A stretch of DNA of 64,000 bases from Alligator mississippiensis. Its lineage: Eukaryota > Chordata > Crocodylia > Alligatoridae. Shown here one piece after another: positions 24,381 through 33,490 of this stretch. Position numbers and translations under genes: made by a program. Each line of letters begins with the position of its first letter. Within the stretch, counting starts at the first letter, position 1. A model generated the notes under the pieces. The model saw only the letters and a program-made list of their open reading frames with translations, did no database searches and was not told the DNA's origin. The DNA lies in assembly GCF_030867095.1 (NCBI RefSeq), contig NC_081824.1, forward strand, positions 114,584,162 through 114,648,161, in the 5' to 3' direction.

Positions 24381-27300
24381 TGGGGTATATGCTGGGATTG
24401 TGGGACAGGGATCAAAGAGAGCAGCTAAAGTAGCTGAGCACAGAACCAGTGTTAACATGGGACAACCCTGCAGCAATTCAGAGCACATATTGATATGACC
24501 TGTGCGGTCACATTACATCGTGTAATTTTCATTTGGGCATGCTTCAACTTCCCAGTGGAGCTATGATTATTAGTAAAATTAATAAGTTAAGGGTTAGATT
24601 CCACTGGTCTCTTCAGAATTCCCACAGTTTGCTTTTACTCACTTATTTGCTTGCCTTCACTATGATTGTAGTTGTATTAGAGATCCAGTTGCCAACAGTT
24701 CTTCTTTGACATGGGGACAATATAATTCCATTCTTCTCATATAGATGTCACATTAATCAGGTCTTTGAATATTTGTTAAAACTGCAAATGCACTTCAGGC
24801 TTTAGCACGGTTTGGGAGCAGGTTCTTTGAAGACATTTGTGGTATTTCCTTGTTCCAGTGAGACTGAAAAGGCTATGAGAATGTAGTCACTTTTGGTATT
24901 TGGTGTTGGTACTTCCATTTATGGGCATATATTAATTCAAGGAAATAGAGGGAGGAAAAACAAGTTAACTGGATTTCTTCTTCTCTCGGATTCCTCTTGG
25001 GACTTTGGGTAAAGCCTTACATTGGTATTTCAGCCCAACTGGCTGGACAACTTTTCCTTGTTTAACAACTTCCATATGCAGGCATATAAAGTCTAGCATA
25101 ATTGATTTAAAACCACATTTTAATTTGCTTCTAAAAAAGGTTGGGAGTCAGTTGTAGTGTGGAGAAGCAGGAAGGTGGCATTAAGTTTTGTGCTGGGGTG
25201 GCATATTCCTCTTCCTTCATGTGCTTTATGTCCTTACTTTTTGATATAACAGTGAGAGTGCTTTCTTAGAGCACTGGGTTTCATAAAGAAGTTACACTAC
25301 AAGGATGCAAATGATCTAACTGGTGTTTCCTATTTCTAGTTAAATGTCCAAAAGCCAATTTTCTTAATAGAGTCCCTTTCTTTGTGAGTCAAATAACTGG
25401 CTTCTGTCCAAAGATTTATTTGTTCCTCTGTGGTTACAGATCATTAAAAGTGGCTCATTCCTGAGGAGTTTCTTAACTGGTGTCTTCTGGATGTTTGTTA
25501 GTTACGAGGAATCTGACAAAGTTCCATCTGGAGAGTAGTGGCTGCCTCATATGAAAGGGATATAGTCCATGTCTGCTCACATCTGTATCATGTTAGAATG
25601 CTGAGCTACAAATCCATGTAAATGTGTTGTGGTTGTCCATGGTACAAAATACTGAAATAAGATAACTTACAGTTTTTGACAAGTTATTTGACATTCTGGC
25701 TGTCAGCCATGTATAACTCCTTTTGAAATGGCTAATTGAGTGACGTTCATTAGAGTTCATTAAATCAGCCTCAAATATGGTGCTTTACTTCAGCGTAGCT
25801 GACCATCCATTTTAAGGAGTTTCTTGTGGAATGGTTATGTTTAAATACAATAAACAAAAGACAAGGAAAATGCTACCACAGAAAATCCATGTGGCCAGCA
25901 CTCTCAGGAGTAAACATTTTTTTTTTGTTTTATTTTCTTTTATAATCTTAGCTCTGGGAATCACTTCCCAAACTGTGGTCATTGTAACTTGTTGGTTTTA
26001 AAGGGGCCTAGCTCCGTTTAGGTTGAATTATGCCCTAAAATTCCTTTTTTCATCTTTCAATTCTTTGAAAATCTTCTTTTGCAGGTCTCTCAACTGTAGG
26101 TGTGAAGAATGAAAGCAAGGGACAGGAATGAGATAGGCAGGCCTACAATTTTACCCAGAGTGTCTATTAAGACATTGTTGTCTTGCTTCTGGATATTGCA
26201 TGCATTTTAACCAGAGACTTACAACAGGATGATAGATAATGACAATTTGAGGAAACTGCAATAATACATAGATGATACAAATTTCTCTACTGACATGAGT
26301 GCACTCACCGGTACAACAGTGTGTCATAATCCTGTGTTTTTGTGCCAGAAAACCATAGTTTGTCTTGGGGAAAAAGGATGGCAGATCTTTTTATGTTACT
26401 GTTACTCATGAAATTATTGACTTGGTAAATAATACCAAGGAGGAGATTAACGACCTGATGAGCTGTATGTAATATGCAACATGCTTACTGATTATAACTT
26501 ACAGTGAGACCATTAGGTGTTCCCTGGAATGTGGTAATATAGTAAATGGATGACCATTCCTAGCATCAGCTTTTTGCTACATTTGAAAATAGTGTTGTTT
26601 TTACCCAGAAAACTCTAACAATATCAAACATCAAACTTCTGGGCTATTAATCCCATCCATCATGCCTCCTGTACCTAACTCAGCTTTTCACTGTCAAATT
26701 CTTAGACTGTGTACAAGGCCAGCTATGTTTGCAGTCCACATAGATTTTATCACTCTTGAGAGTAGAAATGAAAATTCTACTATTATTTGGAGGTAGACCC
26801 AACATAAGCTTTGATCAAACAGTTGTGCTCAAGGGTGAACAAAACTTCTGTTATGTTCAAAACCTGCAAGAAAAAAATGGGGAGTCTCAGGGAGTATTAG
26901 AGGCAGAGGTTACCCAAAACTATTTCAAATCGACACAGAAAACCACTTCTTCATACCAGACAAACTCTTCATATTTCTGAGAGGAAGAGGAAATACTTCC
27001 AATGTCTAGTGAAGTCACTGAAAAGAAGTTAATTCATTTCAGTGGACTTTATTTTAGGTCTTAGATGTTGGTCGTTAGACCTGGTGGGATGCTGAGTTGT
27101 TTCAAATGCCACTTAGAATCAATGGACATTGAAGGTGAGGTGGACAATATTTTTTTCAGTCAACATTCTTCCACTTAACTACCACCAGGAAATTCCAGAC
27201 TGATCTTGTTTGCCTGAAAGGATTTCTTATTGAAGGCTACCTGGTTTCTATAAACAGAACCGAATGTTGCTACTGTTGATGTTAATTTAAGATTCCATGG

Positions 27301-27529
27301 TTCCTTCCCTTTATAGCTTAGGAAAGAAATGCCTATTACTTTAATGAAGGAGCTAACACAGGGGTGATGTTAATGGCTAATACTAGGGTATAGGGGAAAG
27401 TGACTCAGCTTTTCCTGAACTCTATTTTGCTTTTTCAAGGTAATTTTTAGGATTCTACCCTGGACCTAAGTATTACAGTGCTTTTCATCAAAGATTACAA
27501 ACATTGTAGAAAGGGAAGCTATCATTATT
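24381..27529. other. Long unique non-coding stretch upstream of a MIR relic
   Basis: No gene, tRNA or transposon signature recognised. Evenly AT-rich, with several poly-T tracts, for example near 25919. Confidence 0.55.
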
Positions 27530-27700
27530 ACAAACTGCTGTTTACAGGAGGGAAACCAGGGCACTAAGAGATGAAGTGACTTGTCCACACGTTCTAGGCA
27601 GGCTTGTGACAAAGCTAGGAAAATAACCCAGACCTCCCAAGTCCCAGTTTCACTGTGCTATCCACCAGGCCACACAGAGGGCCTATAAGCAGAACTCTCA
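27530..27700 (-). mobile_element. MIR-type CORE-SINE
   Basis: The plus strand carries the MIR reverse complement in order: ctgtttacaggagggaaacc, aagagatgaagtgactt, tagg-aggcttgtgacaaagc, aacccagacctcccaagtcc, actgtgctatccaccaggcc. Confidence 0.7.
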
Positions 27701-28284
27701 CTGATTTTTTCAGTGGGAGTTTTGACAGACTAAAGGGCTTTTGGATTTGACTCCAGAATGAAGAACTGTTTCCATTTCATAATATTTTAAAAGGTATTTT
27801 CCATAGTGTATCTCAAACAAAGTTGTAGAAAAAAAAACTTGTAGTAACACTGAACAGCTTGCAATGATGTTGCACAGCTGATGCTGAGACGATATGGTGG
27901 CAAGCATTGGATTGAAAAAAAATCCCAGACAGCTCTAGTTATAAGCCAGCTTGTTATGCGTGTCATAGTTACAGATGACTCTTATTAGCACAACATTGAG
28001 TTCAGCTCTCCAAAACCTAGCCCGCTTCCATTTAGTATGAAACAGAAAAACTCTAAATGATGTTATATGTATCTTCACTACCAGTGATATATTAGCTGGT
28101 GAGTTTTCTTTATTGGATTGGAACATAGGATGGTAAATCACCATGGTTTCTTCTCAGTGTTACTTGTTTTTCAACACAGAACTCATCCACTACTGACTTA
28201 TGTGACAAAACAAATCCTTTTTTGATGAGTATGTAGGAAAGTAATATAAATTACCCAAGTGTTAGAAATGAAGTTCCAAGTCAT
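27701..28284. other. Non-coding DNA downstream of CCN2
   Basis: Nothing recognised between the MIR relic and the inferred CCN2 transcript end. Confidence 0.55.
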
Positions 28285-29330
28285 TTATATAAAAAATATA
28301 ATACTTTATTTCCAACTAAAAAGGTGCAAACATGTAACTTTTGGTCACACTTCTCAACAAATAAACAAACTGTTCAAAGAACAGCAATAGTCAAAGAAAG
28401 AAACAAATTCTCCCATGTGGAAAGATTGGTCAGCTACAAAAACAAATGTACTGACTTTACTTAAGGTCACTTGCATACTAAAGCTGAGGTAACCATATTT
28501 TTCCCCATACACATGAATGCTACCAAGGACAGAAGCACCTCAACTGTAGCAAGTAGTCTCACTGTCACCTTAACTGAACAATTTCCACTAGGGTATCTAT
28601 TTCATGCTTTGAATGCATTGTCAGACAAGCCTTACATCCTACCTATCTTGTTCCAAAAGAGGAGGCTATCATTAAAATACCAAAGCATTAACAAAGGCAC
28701 AAAACTTTAAATTAATTTAGATAACTGTACAAATATATATACAGTATTTACAATATTAATAAAAAGTAGCTTGTTACAGGTAAAGTAACTGTCACAAGCT
28801 GTCCAGTCTAATAGACATGATTCTGATTCTTCTTGAACAAGTCATTTGAATCAGTGTCAAAGCTGATACATTTACTGTCCTGACTAACAGAACACCTTCT
28901 ACTTAGCACCTTGCTGGGTGAGGATTTACATTCCAGCTGTCACTGCCAATATCCCAGTGTCAGCAAACATGCTAAGGGTCTCCTTTTCCATTGCACTACT
29001 AGGTGGAACACACAGTACCACACCAAGGGAACACTGCTTGAGAGCTGCTCTTCCTGCAAATGGCCCCTAGCAACCCCTAAACAACACCTCATGAACAGCA
29101 TTTTCTGGATCTTGTGCTTTGCTGTGGTCCCAAGGTCCATTTTACCCTCTTCTTCAAACCAAATGTTTGGGGTCAGTAGACAATTTGTCTTAAAAGTCAC
29201 GTGGAGCAAGTTTGTTGAACTTAAAAAAAAGATTTAAATACCTTGTGCTACTGAATCATGTTTACAAAAAAAAAAAAGAGATGCAAAAAACAGTTCAAGT
29301 TGAAAGTCTCTAGCTTGTCTCCTTCTGGCT
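28285..29330 (-). other. CCN2: CCN2 3' untranslated region (inferred)
   Basis: About 1.05 kb of AT-rich non-coding sequence follows the stop codon and ends just past a canonical AATAAA on the minus strand. The length is close to the roughly 1-kb CCN2 3' UTR of mammals. The end is inferred from the signal, with cleavage expected 10-25 nt beyond it. The human 3' UTR carries a repressive structured element (CAESAR) near the stop; I cannot confirm it here without folding. Confidence 0.75.
28305..28310 (-). terminator. CCN2: CCN2 polyadenylation signal AATAAA
   Basis: The plus strand reads TTTATT, so AATAAA on the minus strand. It is the only canonical hexamer I see on that strand between the stop codon and this point. 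A T-rich tract follows it on the minus strand. Confidence 0.75.
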
Positions 29331-29627
29331 TTATGCCATGTCTCCATACATCTTTCTGTAGTACAGAGACTCAAAGATGTCATTGTCTCCAGGGCAGTTG
29401 TAGTGGCATGCACAGGTCTTGATGAACATCATTCTCCTCTTCATGACCTCACCGTCAGGGCACTTGAACTCCACAGGCAGAGTGGCTGTTCTGTGGGGGG
29501 TACAGCAGCGCCCATCAGTGCAGACACCACAAAATTTAGCCCTGTAGGTCTTCACGCTGGTGCAGCCAGAGAGCTCGAACTTGATGGGCTTGGAGATTTT
29601 GGGGGTGCGAATGCACTTTTTGCCTTT
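29331..29627 (-). CDS. CCN2: CCN2 coding exon 5: C-terminal cystine knot and stop
   Basis: Residues 244-341 plus TAA. It begins [20 protein letters not shown] after the acceptor cctaacag and ends [10 protein letters not shown]. It holds the CTCK knot cysteines, including [12 protein letters not shown] and CACHYNC, with basic heparin-binding stretches (KGKKC, KPIK). Within [12 protein letters not shown] stands where human has KN. This is the dimerisation, heparan sulfate and integrin-binding module in CCN2 (family knowledge). Confidence 0.98.
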   Translation of the reverse strand, partial: KGKKCIRTPKISKPIKFELSGCTSVKTYRAKFCGVCTDGRCCTPHRTATLPVEFKCPDGEVMKRRMMFIKTCACHYNCPGDNDIFESLYYRKMYGDMA

Positions 29628-31653
29628 CTGTTAGGAAGTAAGTGAATGACATTATTTTATTTTTTTAGAAGCCAGGCATTTTTAAATAGCAAAACTAAAT
29701 CTGTACATTTTCCATTCATATTTCTATCTGCTAAGTTAATCCTGTCGCTTTATTCATAGCAATTGACTCACTCATGAGACATTTTCAAGAGCCTGTATTA
29801 TCATTATTTAGGCTGGACATCTAAAGTACATGTGCTTGCAGGATTCAGACAAGACTTGGGCAGATCTGAAAGCTGTCTCCTCTCAGCCAAGTATTATGCA
29901 TCTTGTTTAGCACTAGGCCTATGCCAGGAGATGGGGCATCCTCTTACTGAGCTGCATGTAGACAGAAATATTTACCTTGATGTTCTCCTCCAGGTCTACT
30001 TCACAGGGTCGGACCATACAGAGCCTGCTTTGCTTCTCCAGTCTGCAGAAGGCATTGTCATTGGTGACCCTGGTGGAGATGCCCATTCCACAGGTCTTAG
30101 AGCAAGCGCTCCATTCGGTGGTCTGGACCAGGCAGTTGGCACGCATCATGGTTGGGTCAGGACCATATGTATCCTCCAGTCGGTAAGCTGCAGAGCCCAA
30201 ATAAACAGGATGAGAGGCTGGACCTCAGGGCATCAGTGCAAACAAGGAACACCATGATCCTCTCAGACACTCTACAGACCTCTGAGGTCACTTATTCTGG
30301 CAGCTCCAGTGCAATGCCAGCACTGCCCCAGGGATGAAGCTGGTCTGCTGGGGCTAATCATCCCGGCACCGACTACCTTGATGCCTGAGCTACAAGCCAA
30401 AACCCCAACTCACCAGCTAGGGCTGGTCCCACGGCTGTCTGCTCCTTTGGCTCATCACACACCCACTCCTCGCAGCACTTGCCAGGGAGCTTCACCCGCC
30501 GTGGGTAGGGGCAGTCGGGGCTGGGCAGGCGTACGTCCATGCTGCACAGGGGCACGCAGCCCACTGCCCCATCCAGGCAGGTGCACTGGTACTTGCAGCT
30601 GCTCTGGAAGGACTCCCCGCTCCGATACACCATGCCACCAAATACACAGGGGGCTCCATCCCGGGCTGCCAGGAGGAAACGAGAAGGTATTAGCTGGGCA
30701 CCCAAGCACCTGCTGCTTTTTGGGCTGGGCTGAGTGAGGCCAGGAGGTGGCTGCTGGGGGATGCTAGAGTCATACAAAACGAAGGCTGGAAGGGAGCTCA
30801 TGAGAGCATCTAGTTCAGGTGTTAGGTCTTGCATTATGTCAAGCTTGAGGAAGAATTTATGGATCACATGGATGGTTTGGATATGGCTGATCCTGCCTCA
30901 GGCAGGGGGCTGAACTAAATGACCCCCTCCCTTCCAGCCCCGCTGGTCTATGACATGGGCTGCAGTGGTTGTCCTGCTTTTCCCTGTGGCAGCTTGGGGT
31001 CCTGCTCACAGCAGGACCAGCCCCAGCTATAGCCCTCCAGCCAAGGTTTTATCTCGGTTGGTCTTAAAAGGATGGAGACGCCACCACCTCTCTGGGTCAC
31101 CTGCTCCAGTGCTTTACCACCCTCCCAGCCAGGAAGTCTTCCCTGATGTCTCACCTAAGCTTCCCCTGCTGCAATGCGAGATACCCCCTCCACCCACGGC
31201 TACTGCCATACCTGGCTCAGCTCCTCCCACCTCACTGCCCCCAGCGCTACTGCCCCGCAGGAGGCGGCGGGCCGGGCCGGGCCGGGCCGGGCTTACCGGT
31301 GCAGACGCCGATCTTGCGGTTGGCGGGCGAGCCGAAGTCGCAGAAGAGCCCCTTGTGCGGGTCGCAGGGGTCCCGCTCCGTGCACAGCTCGCCCAGCTGC
31401 TTGGCGCACACCCGGCAGCAGCCGCAGCCGTCGGGCACGAGGCTCACGCCGGCCGGGCAGCGCGGGGGCGCAGCGCACTGGCACTGCCCGCTGCAGTCCT
31501 GGGCCGCCGCCTGCGGGAGAGAGGGCAGGGCGGCGTCAGGGCACGGCTTCCCCCGAGCCCGGCCCCGCCGCGGGGCGCCTACCCGGGGGACGGGGCGCTT
31601 ACCCGGCCGAGGAGGGCGAGCAGCAGTGGCAAGGCCAGGCGGAGAGGTCCCAT
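29331..31653 (-). CDS. CCN2: CCN family member 2 / connective tissue growth factor, five coding exons
   Basis: Secreted matricellular protein that binds integrins, heparan sulfate, growth factors and LRP receptors, and controls matrix production, chondrogenesis and angiogenesis (known for the family). Coding exons on the minus strand are 31603-31653, 31297-31510, 30414-30665, 29976-30187 and 29331-29627. Every intron is GT-AG, phases are 0, 1, 1, 0, and the joined frame is 1026 nt (341 aa plus TAA). Modules in order: signal peptide (about 1-20), IGFBP (about 21-88), VWC (about 90-155), linker, TSP1 (about 188-232), CTCK cystine knot (about 245-340). Hallmarks seen: [70 protein letters not shown], and the C-terminus [10 protein letters not shown]. 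Human CCN2 is 349 aa. The start is the MGPLR methionine; the short human N-terminal extension before it has no counterpart here. CCN1 and other paralogues are excluded by the near-identity to CCN2 in all modules. Confidence 0.98.
29976..30187 (-). CDS. CCN2: CCN2 coding exon 4: thrombospondin type 1 module
   Basis: 212 nt, residues 173-243. It reads [19 protein letters not shown], then the TSP1 core [20 protein letters not shown] and [20 protein letters not shown]. It ends at DLEENIK before a GTAAAT donor, phase 0. This module contacts LRP, VEGF and integrin alpha6beta1 in mammals (family knowledge). The acceptor is gggctctgcag. Confidence 0.97.
30414..30665 (-). CDS. CCN2: CCN2 coding exon 3: von Willebrand factor type C module
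   Basis: 252 nt, residues 89-173. It opens with [19 protein letters not shown] and contains the CxxCxC ... CCxxxxC pattern of VWC domains ([22 protein letters not shown]). It ends in the protease-sensitive linker [12 protein letters not shown]. In CCN2 this module binds BMP4 and TGF-beta (family knowledge). Acceptor tcctggcag, donor GCTG|GTGAGT, phase 1 on both sides. Confidence 0.97.
30760..30995 (-). repeat. Inverted CR1-tail-like units in CCN2 intron 2
   Basis: Read on the minus strand this matches about 1.3 units of the array at 32047-33490. It carries the phrases 'cctgccacaggga', 'ggctggaaggga', 'cctgaggcaggatcagcc', 'gatccataaa' and 'caagacctaacacc' in the same order. Its first 55 bp (30764-30815) look like a CR1 3' end in the opposite orientation. 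Confidence 0.75.
30996..31190 (-). mobile_element. Old CR1 fragment in CCN2 intron 2
   Basis: The plus strand carries the reverse complement of a CR1 3' segment (ggatggagacgccaccacctct, ctccagtgctttaccaccct, gtctcacctaagcttcccctg in separate pieces), which is a common CR1 signature. No reading frame remains. Confidence 0.65.
31297..31510 (-). CDS. CCN2: CCN2 coding exon 2: IGFBP module
   Basis: Encodes [12 protein letters not shown] through GVCT plus the first base of an alanine codon (residues 18-89). The module carries the [11 protein letters not shown] motif of IGFBP N-terminal domains and twelve cysteines in CCN spacing. The acceptor is tctcccgcag and the donor is ACCG|GTAAGC, phase 1. 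The exon is strongly GC-rich, lies in the CpG island, and uses almost only G/C third positions, unlike the AT-richer exons 4 and 5. Confidence 0.97.
31603..31653 (-). CDS. CCN2: CCN2 coding exon 1: signal peptide
   Basis: Encodes residues 1-17, [17 protein letters not shown], a short basic start followed by a leucine-rich hydrophobic core. This is a typical secretory signal that continues into the first alanines of exon 2. The donor reads CGG|GTAAGC, phase 0. No nearby in-frame ATG precedes this one; the next upstream in-frame ATG is about 400 nt away, beyond the TATA-like box. The 5' UTR therefore looks short (about 70-75 nt from the expected start site) and contains a small gcctct repeat. 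Confidence 0.93.
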
Positions 31654-31750
31654 GCTGCAGGAGGCTTGTGGAGGCGGAGGCTCTGGGTGTACCGAGGGAG
31701 GCAGAGGCAGAGGCAGAGGCGCTGTGAGGCTGCAGCAAGCCGCCCGCCTG

Positions 31751-31758
31751 CTTTTATG
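31751..31758 (-). promoter_or_regulatory. CCN2: CCN2 TATA-like box CATAAAAG
   Basis: The minus strand reads CCCATAAAAGCAG about 100 nt before the ATG. It occupies the place of the human TATAAAAG box, with the first T replaced by C. It predicts a transcription start near 31725. Confidence 0.75.
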
Positions 31759-31779
31759 GGCCGGCGGCGGCGGGCCGAG

Positions 31780-31784
31780 CCAAT
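31780..31784 (-). promoter_or_regulatory. CCN2: CCN2 inverted CCAAT box (NF-Y type)
   Basis: ATTGG on the gene strand lies about 25 bp upstream of the TATA-like box in the context CATTCAGCCCATTGGCT. The same arrangement is found in the mammalian CCN2 promoter. Confidence 0.65.
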
Positions 31785-31815
31785 GGGCTGAATGGGAGCC
31801 CTCCACAAACAGGGA

Positions 31816-31830
31816 CATTCCTGACATTCC
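31816..31830 (-). promoter_or_regulatory. CCN2: Two TEAD (MCAT) sites of the CCN2 promoter
   Basis: Two GGAATG motifs on the gene strand (CATTCC at 31816-31821 and 31825-31830 on the plus strand) are spaced 9 bp apart, about 95 bp upstream of the predicted start. YAP/TAZ-TEAD binding at such clustered sites drives CCN2 in mammals (established). A third copy lies at 31890-31895. Confidence 0.8.
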
Positions 31831-31872
31831 TCCCCACCTTCCTGCCTCATCAACTCGCACCGGATTGATCCT

Positions 31873-31904
31873 GACCCCTTGACACGCCGCATTCCTCCTG
31901 TCTG
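31873..31904 (-). promoter_or_regulatory. CCN2: SMAD site, third TEAD site and BCE-1 block of CCN2
   Basis: On the gene strand the order is CAGACA (31904-31899, SMAD-binding element type), GGAATG (31895-31890, TEAD) and GTGTCAAGGGGTC (31885-31873). The last motif is the basal control element-1 / TGF-beta response element described in the mammalian CCN2 promoter. Order and spacing follow the mammalian promoter as I recall it. Confidence 0.8.
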
Positions 31905-32046
31905 CCAAAGCTGGCACGCTCCCGCGCACAGAAAGGGCGCTGTCTTTCCACCGCCACATGGGAGTTTGGGGTTTTTTTACTCCCCCCCCACCCCCTCGTG
32001 CCAGTCTCCCCCCCCCGCGCACACACACTGCCCGTGCGCACCGGAT

Positions 32047-33490
32047 CACAGAAGCAGCAGCAGGGATGGAAAGGGACCTCCAGAGGTCAGCTAGTCCCTG
32101 CCTGAGGCAGGATCAGCCCCAGCCAAACTGTCCCATAGGACCCATAACCTCTCTGGCTAACTACCCCCAAGCCTGAGAACGCAAGACCTCACAGCGCAGC
32201 CTGCCACAGGGAAAGCAAAGCAACCACTCTAGCCCATGCCATAGACAAGCAGGGCTGGAAGGGACCCCAGAGGTCACCTAGTCCAACCCCCTGCCTGAGG
32301 CAGGATCAGCCCCAGCCAAACTGCCTCATAGGATCCATAAACTCTTCAGCTGACTACCCCCAAACCTGACACAGCGCAAGACCTAATACCCCAACCTGCC
32401 ACAGGAAAAGCAGGGCAACCGTGACAGTCAACACCACAGAAAAGTAGGGTTGGAAGGGACCTCAGAAGTCATCTCATCTACCCCCCTGTTTCAGGCAGGA
32501 TCAGCCTCCAGCCAAACTGCCCCATAGGATCCATAAACTCTTCAGCTGACTACCCCCAAACCTGACACAGCACAAGACCTAACACCTCAACCTGCCACAG
32601 GGAAAGCAGGGCAACCACCCCAGCCCACAAGGAGGGATGGAAGGGACCCCAGAGGTCAACTAGTCCAAGCCCCTGCTAGAGGCAGGATCAGCCCTAGCCA
32701 AATTGTCCCACAGGATCCATAAACTCTTCACCTAGCTACTCGCAAGCCTGACACAGCACAAGACCTAACACCCCAACCTGCCACACAGAAAGCAGGACAA
32801 CTGTGGCAGTCAGCATCACAGAGAAGCAGGGCTGGAAGGGACCCCAGAGGTCATCTAGCCCACTGCTTCTCAACCTTTTTCTGTACCAGGACTCATTTGT
32901 AAACATCGATGGCCGGTCCCAACCCAGTGCCCCTCACTCCTGACCTGCTGCTCCCTACCCCTAGTCCCCCAGTGTGTGGGGCAGGGGATGGGTGTGCGGG
33001 ATGGGTGGGTGTGTGGGGAAGGGGGGACCCCAAGCAGCCTCTCACAGCCTGGACCTCTGCCAGCCTGCAAGGGAAAACCACAGTTTTCCACGTTTTTCTC
33101 CTTTAAAGGAGAATCCATTTAAAAATTTTGTTTGCAAACCTTTCATATATTCTTATGACTCACTTTTGGTTTGCGACCCACGGGTTGTTGTCCAACCCCC
33201 TCCCGGCCTGAGGCAGGATCACCCTGAGCCAAACCATCCCGTAGACAAACAGGGCTGGAAGCTCATCTAGTTTAACCCCCTACATGAGGCAGGATCAGCC
33301 CTAGCCAAACCATCCCATATGATCCACAAACTCTTCACAAACTATCCTCAAGCCTGACACAACACAAGGCATAACACCCAAACCTACCACAGGTAAAACA
33401 AGGGACTACAGCAATCAATGTTGTAGGCAAGCAGGGCTGGAAGGGACCTCCAGAGGTCTAGTCCAACCCCATGCCAGAGGCACCTAGCCT
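32047..33490 (+). repeat. Tandem array of about seven ~190-bp CR1-tail-like units
   Basis: Unit starts, marked by 'agggctgg' or a close variant, lie at 32062, 32251, 32446, 32633, 32828, 33250 and 33433, so spacing is 187-195 bp outside one disrupted unit. Each unit runs: ggctggaagggacc, agaggtca, ctagtccaaccccctgc, ctgaggcaggatcagcc, gatccataaactctt, acccccaagcctgac, caagacctaacacc, cctgccacagggaaagc. The first part resembles the 3' end of CR1. Unit five is broken by a hAT-type insertion and an internal deletion. The array starts about 320 bp upstream of the predicted CCN2 start site. Confidence 0.85.
32861..33192 (+). mobile_element. hAT-type non-autonomous element inserted in the tandem array
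   Basis: It begins cactgcttctcaaccttt and ends ggtttgcgacccacgggttg, the familiar ends of MER/hAT-type repeats (ending 'gacccacaggttgagaaccactg' in better copies). It interrupts a unit between 'gtcatctag' and 'tccaaccccc'. The middle is GC-rich with no coding capacity. Confidence 0.6.

Larger units (their letters stand above)
31255..31800. promoter_or_regulatory. CpG island over CCN2 promoter, exons 1 and 2
   Basis: Dense CG dinucleotides and very high GC content, in sharp contrast to the AT-rich flanks. It includes a perfect (gccgg)n-type run near 31270-31291 at the end of intron 2. Long open frames on the opposite strand here are products of base composition, not genes. Confidence 0.85.

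Noticed and set aside
30373..30867. Extension of CCN2 exon 3 frame on both sides (164 codons)
   Set aside because: Only 30414-30665 is exon. The frame runs by chance into intron sequence and the intron 2 repeat; splice sites and homology fix the limits.
30950..31882. Long plus-strand open frames (310, 205 and 193 codons) opposite CCN2 exons 1-2
   Set aside because: They are antisense to known CCN2 exons in a CpG island. GC-rich DNA lacks stop codons, and the proteins are low-complexity Arg/Ala/Gly/Pro.
31579..32049. 156-codon minus-strand frame extending upstream of the CCN2 ATG
   Set aside because: Its upstream part crosses the TATA-like box and promoter motifs and has no similarity to CCN proteins. 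Only the MGPLR part is real.
32047..33490. CRISPR array interpretation of the regular repeats
   Set aside because: Units of ~190 bp, repeat-like throughout with no unique spacers, in vertebrate DNA and resembling CR1 tails.
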